NCBI GenBank assembly: GCA_003241685.1
Contig: QFPJ01000009.1
Location: 20,597-84,596 of the forward strand
Length of the DNA: 64,000 bases
Source: Sphingopyxis macrogoltabida
GTDB taxonomy: Bacteria > Pseudomonadota > Alphaproteobacteria > Sphingomonadales > Sphingomonadaceae
Direction of reading: 5' to 3'
The notes under the pieces are model-generated. The model did not search any database, was not told the origin of the DNA, and was given only the letters and a program-made list of their open reading frames with translations. This document shows, in pieces, positions 59,986 through 64,000 of this stretch. A program made the position numbers and the translations under genes. Every line of letters begins with the position of its first letter. Position 1 is the first letter of the stretch.

Positions 59986-60870
59986 ATGCACAGGATTGGG
60001 GGCCTGGCCCTGCTGACGGCAATGGCGGTTCCGGCCGCCGCGACGGCGCAGACGCCGCCCGATGCCGCCGCGCTGAAGGCGATCGAGGCCAAGGTGCCGC
60101 CGCAAGGCTGGTATCCCGCCGATTATTACGACATCCGCATCGCCGCCGAAGCGCAGATCGCCGAGCGGCCGCGGACGCGCGGGGAAATGGTCATCGACTG
60201 GCAGGACGGCGAAGGCCCCCGCTATGACGTGATCGATTGCAGCGCCGAAAGCTATTATCCGTCGGCCGATTATGATGCCGCGACGGCGCGCTATGCGACC
60301 GTCGCGATCGACGTGTCGCGCATCCGGTCGGAGCTGGAACGGCTGCGCTATCCGCTTGCCGCCTATGACGCACCGCTCCTGCGCTATGAACGCGCGCGGC
60401 TCGACGATGCCGCGCGCCAAGCCGATGCGGAAGCGGCGGGCGAGGATGCCGTCCAGGCGCTGGACGATGCGATGGCGGAGGAGGAATCGCCCGAAGCGAT
60501 GCTGGCGGCGGCGGTCGATGCGAACCGCGCGCGGGTGGCGCCCAAATTGCCGAAAGTCATCGTCGACGGCGGCTGCGGCGCGGGCGACGGGGCGCCGGTC
60601 ATCGTCCGGACCGCGCCGGCGGGCGGCGAAGTGCTGCTGGTCAACGCCTTCGCCTTCAAGGTCTGCACGCGCAAGACGCCCGATCCGTGGGACCGCTTCG
60701 CGTGCAAGTGGAACGAAATCGAGACCGGCGCCGAACGGCAATTGTCGGGCCGCTATGTCTATCAGGTCAAATGGCCCGACGGCACGGTGCGGAAAGGCAC
60801 GCGCGAGATCGTGCCGAACGAGGATGGCGGCGCGACGCTGACCGTCACCTTTCGCAAGACGGGGAGCTGA
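59986..60870 (+). CDS. Secreted four-cysteine protein, TIR operon partner (paralogue 1)
   Basis: A 294-residue protein with a signal peptide (LALLTAMAVPAAATAQ). The N-terminal segment VPPQGWYPADYYDIRIAAEAQIAE and the C-terminal domain (residues about 208-294: GGEVLLVNAFAFKVCTRK, PDPWDRFACKWNEIETGAE, YVYQVKWPDGTVRKGTREI) are shared with the next gene. Four Cys (85, 197, 227, 240) match those of the paralogue, suggesting two disulfides in the periplasm. The middle is an acidic, Ala-rich helical region. I do not recognise the family. It starts one base after the TIR stop, with an AGGAGGGGT site inside that gene's end. Confidence 0.8.
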   Translation: MHRIGGLALLTAMAVPAAATAQTPPDAAALKAIEAKVPPQGWYPADYYDIRIAAEAQIAERPRTRGEMVIDWQDGEGPRYDVIDCSAESYYPSADYDAATARYATVAIDVSRIRSELERLRYPLAAYDAPLLRYERARLDDAARQADAEAAGEDAVQALDDAMAEEESPEAMLAAAVDANRARVAPKLPKVIVDGGCGAGDGAPVIVRTAPAGGEVLLVNAFAFKVCTRKTPDPWDRFACKWNEIETGAERQLSGRYVYQVKWPDGTVRKGTREIVPNEDGGATLTVTFRKTGS

Positions 60871-60871
60871 G

Positions 60872-61798
60872 ATGATCGACCGGACCGCCCTTTTCGCACT
60901 GGCACTCGCGGCGCCCGCCGCCGCAATGGCGCAGGACGACGCGGCCAGCGAAGCCGCCGAGATGAAGGCGCTGGAAGCCGCCGTGCCCGATCAGCGCTGG
61001 TATCCGGACGGCTATTACGACATCCGCATCGCCGCCGAGGCCGAGATTGCGGAAGCGCCGCCGCCGCCCCCATCGGCGCCGGGCGGTAATGGCGTCAACC
61101 TGGCCGTGTGTTGGGCGAAAAGCAGCCCGATCGATCCGTCCGACCCCTTGCTGCGGCAATATGGCGGCGTGGCGCTGGAAACCGCGCGGCTGCGCGCGAC
61201 GCTGAACGATCTGCATTATCCGGCGCGCCTCTATGCCGAGCCGCTGCTCGCCTTCGAGCGCGCCGCGATCGCCGCCGCCGACGGCGAGCCGACCGACGAC
61301 GCGCCGCTGGACACGCTGGCCGAGGCGCTGGAAGCGGCGCGAAGCGGGATCGACCCCGCGCTGCCGCCGGTCTTTGCCCGCGACGACTGCGCGCCGCCCC
61401 CGCCGCCACCTCCTCCACCGCCGCCGCCGCCACCACCGCCCTCTGCGGCACCCGCGCCGCCACCCGCGTCCGCCATGCCGCCGCCGCGCCCCGCCAGACC
61501 CGTCGCCACGCGCGCGCCGAGCACACCAGGCGTCACCTTCGTCACGCAGCCGCCGGCGGGCGAGGTGCTGATGATCAACGCCTTTGCGTTCAAGGTGTGC
61601 GTGCGCAAGCATCCCGACCCGTGGGACCGTTTCCGATGCCGCTGGACCGAGATCGAAACCGGGGTCGCCAAGCCGATGACCGGCCGTTTCGTCTATCAGG
61701 TCAAATGGCCCGACGGCACGGTGCGGAAGGGCACACGCGATGTGGCGCCCGGCCCCGGCGGATCGGCGACGGTGACGTTTCGCAAGACAGGCAGTTGA
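60872..61798 (+). CDS. Secreted four-cysteine protein with polyproline tract, TIR operon partner (paralogue 2)
   Basis: A 308-residue paralogue of the preceding protein, with a signal peptide (LFALALAAPAAAMAQ) and the common N-terminal WYPDGYYDIRIAAEAEIAE. Between residues 175 and 190 lies an uninterrupted run of 16 prolines, followed by more Pro/Ala repeats that act as a stiff spacer. The C-terminal domain (226-308) matches paralogue 1: GEVLMINAFAFKVCVRK, PDPWDRFRCRWTEIETG, FVYQVKWPDGTVRKGTRD. Cys80, 173, 243 and 256 correspond to those of the partner. It follows paralogue 1 after one base and ends the operon; a strong terminator lies about 100 bp downstream. Confidence 0.8.
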   Translation: MIDRTALFALALAAPAAAMAQDDAASEAAEMKALEAAVPDQRWYPDGYYDIRIAAEAEIAEAPPPPPSAPGGNGVNLAVCWAKSSPIDPSDPLLRQYGGVALETARLRATLNDLHYPARLYAEPLLAFERAAIAAADGEPTDDAPLDTLAEALEAARSGIDPALPPVFARDDCAPPPPPPPPPPPPPPPPSAAPAPPPASAMPPPRPARPVATRAPSTPGVTFVTQPPAGEVLMINAFAFKVCVRKHPDPWDRFRCRWTEIETGVAKPMTGRFVYQVKWPDGTVRKGTRDVAPGPGGSATVTFRKTGS

Positions 61799-61895
61799 CG
61801 GCCGGGAATCGCCCGGGCCGAATGACGCACAGCCGAATGCCACTCAAAGGCCAGCGGCCCGATCCGGAACCGATGACAAACCAAAGCCGGTAACG

Positions 61896-61931
61896 AAAAG
61901 CCCCGCCGGATCGCTCCGGCGGGGCCTTTTT
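61896..61931. terminator. Bidirectional intrinsic terminator between the TIR operon and rpoC
   Basis: GCCCCGCCGGA at 61900-61910 pairs perfectly with TCCGGCGGGGC at 61915-61925 around TCGC. A CTTTTT run follows on the forward strand and the mirror AAAAG gives a T-run on the reverse strand, so both convergent transcripts (TIR operon and rpoC) can end here. Confidence 0.92.
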
Positions 61932-61956
61932 CCGTCAGCCTGTCAGACCGAGGCGC

Positions 61957-64000
61957 TTATTCCTCGCCTTCGCCGTCCGGGCGATCCAGCACCGCGACAT
62001 CGTCGGTGGTGAAGTCCTCGCCCTGCACCTTGCCCAGCGGATCGTCGCCCATCGCGGCTTCGGGGCCCTGCGCCAGTTCGGCGGCATGCTCGTCGGCCGC
62101 GCTCGCGGGCGCGATCAGGTCCGGGTTGGCGGCACGCATGGCGGCGCGCAGCGCGGCGTCCTTCGACGACGCGGTAACGCGGACGCGGTTCATGGCAGCG
62201 CCGGTGCCCGCCGGGATCAGGCGGCCGACGATGACATTTTCCTTCAGGCCCATCAGCGAATCGACCTTGCCCTGCACCGACGCCTCGGTGAGCACGCGGG
62301 TCGTTTCCTGGAAGGACGCCGCCGAAACGAAGCTGCGGGTCTGCAACGACGCCTTGGTGATGCCGAGCAGGACCGGGCGGCCCTCCGCGGGAACGCCGTT
62401 CTTCGGCAGCTTGGCGTTATATTCCATCATCTCCAGATAATCGAGCTGTTCGCCCGGCAGCAACGTGGTGTCGCCGCCGCTCGTGATCTCGACCTTCTGC
62501 AGCATCTGGCGAACGATCACCTCGATATGCTTGTCGTTGATCTTCACGCCCTGCAGTCGGTAGACTTCCTGGATTTCCGCGACCAGATATTCGGCCAGCG
62601 CTTCCACGCCCATCACGTCGAGGATGTCGTGCGGGTTCGGCGAACCGCTGATCAGCGCGTCGCCACGCTTGACCTGGTCGCCTTCCTGCACTTCCAGAAC
62701 CTTCGACTTGGGGATCAGATATTCGATCGGATCGCCCTCTTCCGGTACGATCGCGATCTTGCGCTTCGCCTTGTAATCCTTCACGAATTCGATGCGGCCA
62801 CTGATCTTGGCGATCACCGCATTGTCCTTCGGGATGCGCGCTTCGAACAGCTCGGCAACACGCGGCAGACCGCCGGTGATGTCGCGCGTCTTCGACGCTT
62901 CGCGGGTCACACGGGCCAGAATGTCGCCCGCCTGCACTTCCTGACCGTCGTCGACCGAGATCATCGTGCCGACCGCGAGCAGGTAGCGCGCGGCCTCGCC
63001 CGATGCATCGTCGAGCAGCGTCAGGCGCGGCTGAAGATCTTCCTTCTTGCCGCGACCGGCGGCGCGATATTCGATCACGACGCGCTGCGCGATGCCGGTC
63101 GCTTCGTCGACCTGTTCGGCCAGCGTCTTGGTATCGACCAGATCCTGATACTTCACGACGCCGTTCTTTTCGGTGATCAGCGGCATGGTGAACGGATCCC
63201 ATTCGGCGATCCGGTCGCCCTTCTTCACCTTTTCGCCGTTCTTGTGCATGATCTGCGCGCCATAGGGCAGCTTGTGCGACGCGCGCTCGCGGCCCTCGCT
63301 GTCGATGACCGCGATCTCGCCCGAACGCGACAGCGCCAGACGGCGGCCGCGCTGGTCGACGATCGTTTCCATGTCGCGATATTCGATCGTGCCGTCGGAG
63401 ATGGCTTCGGCGTTCGACTGCTCGTTGACCTGCGCCGCGCCGCCGATGTGGAAGGTCCGCATCGTCAGCTGCGTGCCCGGCTCACCGATCGACTGGGCCG
63501 CGATGACGCCGACCGCTTCGCCGATGTTCACCGGCGTGCCGCGCGCCAGGTCGCGGCCATAGCATTTGCCGCAAACGCCCAGCGTCGCTTCGCAGACCAG
63601 CGGGCTGCGGATCTTGACCGCCTGCACTTCGGCGTCCTCGATCTTCGCGACCGCGGCTTCGTCGAGCAGCGTGCCGACGGGGGCAATGACATTGCCGTCC
63701 TTGTCGACCACATCTTCCAGCGTCGTGCGGCCGAGGATGCGTTCGCCCAGCGAGGCGATCGTCGAACCGCCCTGGATGATCGCGCGCATTTCCATGCCGC
63801 GTTCGGTGCCGCAGTCATCTTCGATCACGACGCAATCCTGCGACACGTCGACCAGACGGCGGGTCAGATAACCCGAGTTCGCCGTCTTGAGCGCCGTATC
63901 GGCAAGGCCCTTGCGGGCGCCGTGGGTCGAGTTGAAATATTCAAGGACGGTCAGGCCTTCCTTGAAGTTCGAGATGATCGGCGTTTCGATGATCTCGCCC
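61957..64000 (-). CDS. rpoC: RNA polymerase beta' subunit RpoC, C-terminal part (5' end outside window)
   Basis: The frame runs through the right edge; about 680 residues are visible. The right-hand end includes NFKEGLTVLEYFNSTHGARK and GLADTALKTANSGYLTRRLV, then SQDCVVIEDDCGTERG, CGKCYGRDLA (zinc-binding Cys), GEAVGVIAAQSIGEPGTQLT (trigger loop region), DILARVTREASKTRDITGGL and PRVAELFEARIPKD. The C-terminus is an acidic tail (DRPDGEGEE). It is a core RNA polymerase subunit. Its stop lies about 30 bp from the bidirectional terminator. The N-terminal half, with the zinc-ribbon and clamp, lies beyond 64000. Confidence 0.97.
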   Translation of the reverse strand, partial: GEIIETPIISNFKEGLTVLEYFNSTHGARKGLADTALKTANSGYLTRRLVDVSQDCVVIEDDCGTERGMEMRAIIQGGSTIASLGERILGRTTLEDVVDKDGNVIAPVGTLLDEAAVAKIEDAEVQAVKIRSPLVCEATLGVCGKCYGRDLARGTPVNIGEAVGVIAAQSIGEPGTQLTMRTFHIGGAAQVNEQSNAEAISDGTIEYRDMETIVDQRGRRLALSRSGEIAVIDSEGRERASHKLPYGAQIMHKNGEKVKKGDRIAEWDPFTMPLITEKNGVVKYQDLVDTKTLAEQVDEATGIAQRVVIEYRAAGRGKKEDLQPRLTLLDDASGEAARYLLAVGTMISVDDGQEVQAGDILARVTREASKTRDITGGLPRVAELFEARIPKDNAVIAKISGRIEFVKDYKAKRKIAIVPEEGDPIEYLIPKSKVLEVQEGDQVKRGDALISGSPNPHDILDVMGVEALAEYLVAEIQEVYRLQGVKINDKHIEVIVRQMLQKVEITSGGDTTLLPGEQLDYLEMMEYNAKLPKNGVPAEGRPVLLGITKASLQTRSFVSAASFQETTRVLTEASVQGKVDSLMGLKENVIVGRLIPAGTGAAMNRVRVTASSKDAALRAAMRAANPDLIAPASAADEHAAELAQGPEAAMGDDPLGKVQGEDFTTDDVAVLDRPDGEGEE

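Noticed and set aside
59004..61798. Is the TIR operon a horizontally acquired island?
   Set aside because: Base composition and codon use look the same as the flanking genes, and there is no integrase, tRNA or direct repeat at its edges, so recent transfer is not supported here.

Overview
The window is high-GC (roughly two thirds G+C by eye), densely coded chromosomal DNA. Everything recognisable points to an alphaproteobacterium of the Sphingomonadaceae, most like Sphingopyxis or a close relative: three TonB-dependent receptors, an alpha-type Tad/Cpa pilus locus, a PEP-CTERM protein, ptsP, PPDK, split glyQ/glyS, and two families of sphingomonad-style intergenic palindromes. The genus is an inference from gene content, not a measurement. 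There is no phage, transposase, CRISPR array or rRNA; one tRNA (Arg, anticodon ACG) is present.

Layout. 1-3.9 kb: end of a tad/cpa pilus operon (cpaD 3' end, cpaE, tadB, tadC; cpaF is not at its usual place). 3.9-7.9 kb: FAH-family hydrolase, small Tat-exported protein, a PhoR-type histidine kinase with no pst/pho neighbours, and a PEP-CTERM choice-of-anchor A protein. 8.0-21.1 kb: a large polyamine catabolism and uptake island: omega-amino-acid transaminase, two gamma-glutamylputrescine synthetase-like genes around a gamma-glutamylputrescine oxidase, the PotFHIG-type ABC transporter, then (reverse strand, after a DUF808 gene) puuD, a 19-codon coupled small ORF and a spuC-like aminotransferase. 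21.1-25.6 kb: glucokinase, a secreted protein that may be a beta-propeller, and a carbohydrate-type TonB receptor. 25.9-33.4 kb: tRNA-Arg, a DUF1254/DUF1214 pair, PPDK, and glyS-glyQ, where glyS contains an internal low-GC block. 33.4-38.8 kb: XRE regulator with an array of operator-like repeats, two tandem TraB/GumN lipoproteins, katG with a 14-bp tandem repeat in its leader, and a 51-residue Q/N/D/R-rich protein with its own terminator.

38.9-53.1 kb: TonB receptor with an upstream YezD-family gene, nitronate monooxygenase, a proline-rich lipoprotein, ptsP (nitrogen-PTS enzyme I), GFA protein, serine hydrolase with a coupled partner, rarA, a GT4 glycosyltransferase, corC and ybeY. 53.2-58.8 kb: a secreted coiled-coil protein, DoxX, a DEDD exonuclease-like protein, and a heme-type TonB receptor with DUF6607. 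59.0-61.8 kb: a compact three-gene operon (TIR domain plus four membrane helices, then two paralogous secreted four-cysteine proteins). 62.0-64.0 kb: 3' part of rpoC on the reverse strand.

The most novel-looking unit is the TIR/membrane/twin-secreted-protein operon at 59004-61798. It is divergent from the heme receptor, and the intervening promoter region holds two GCGAA/TTCGC-type palindromes. The architecture suggests an envelope-sensing partner pair signalling to a cytoplasmic TIR domain; this function is inferred only.
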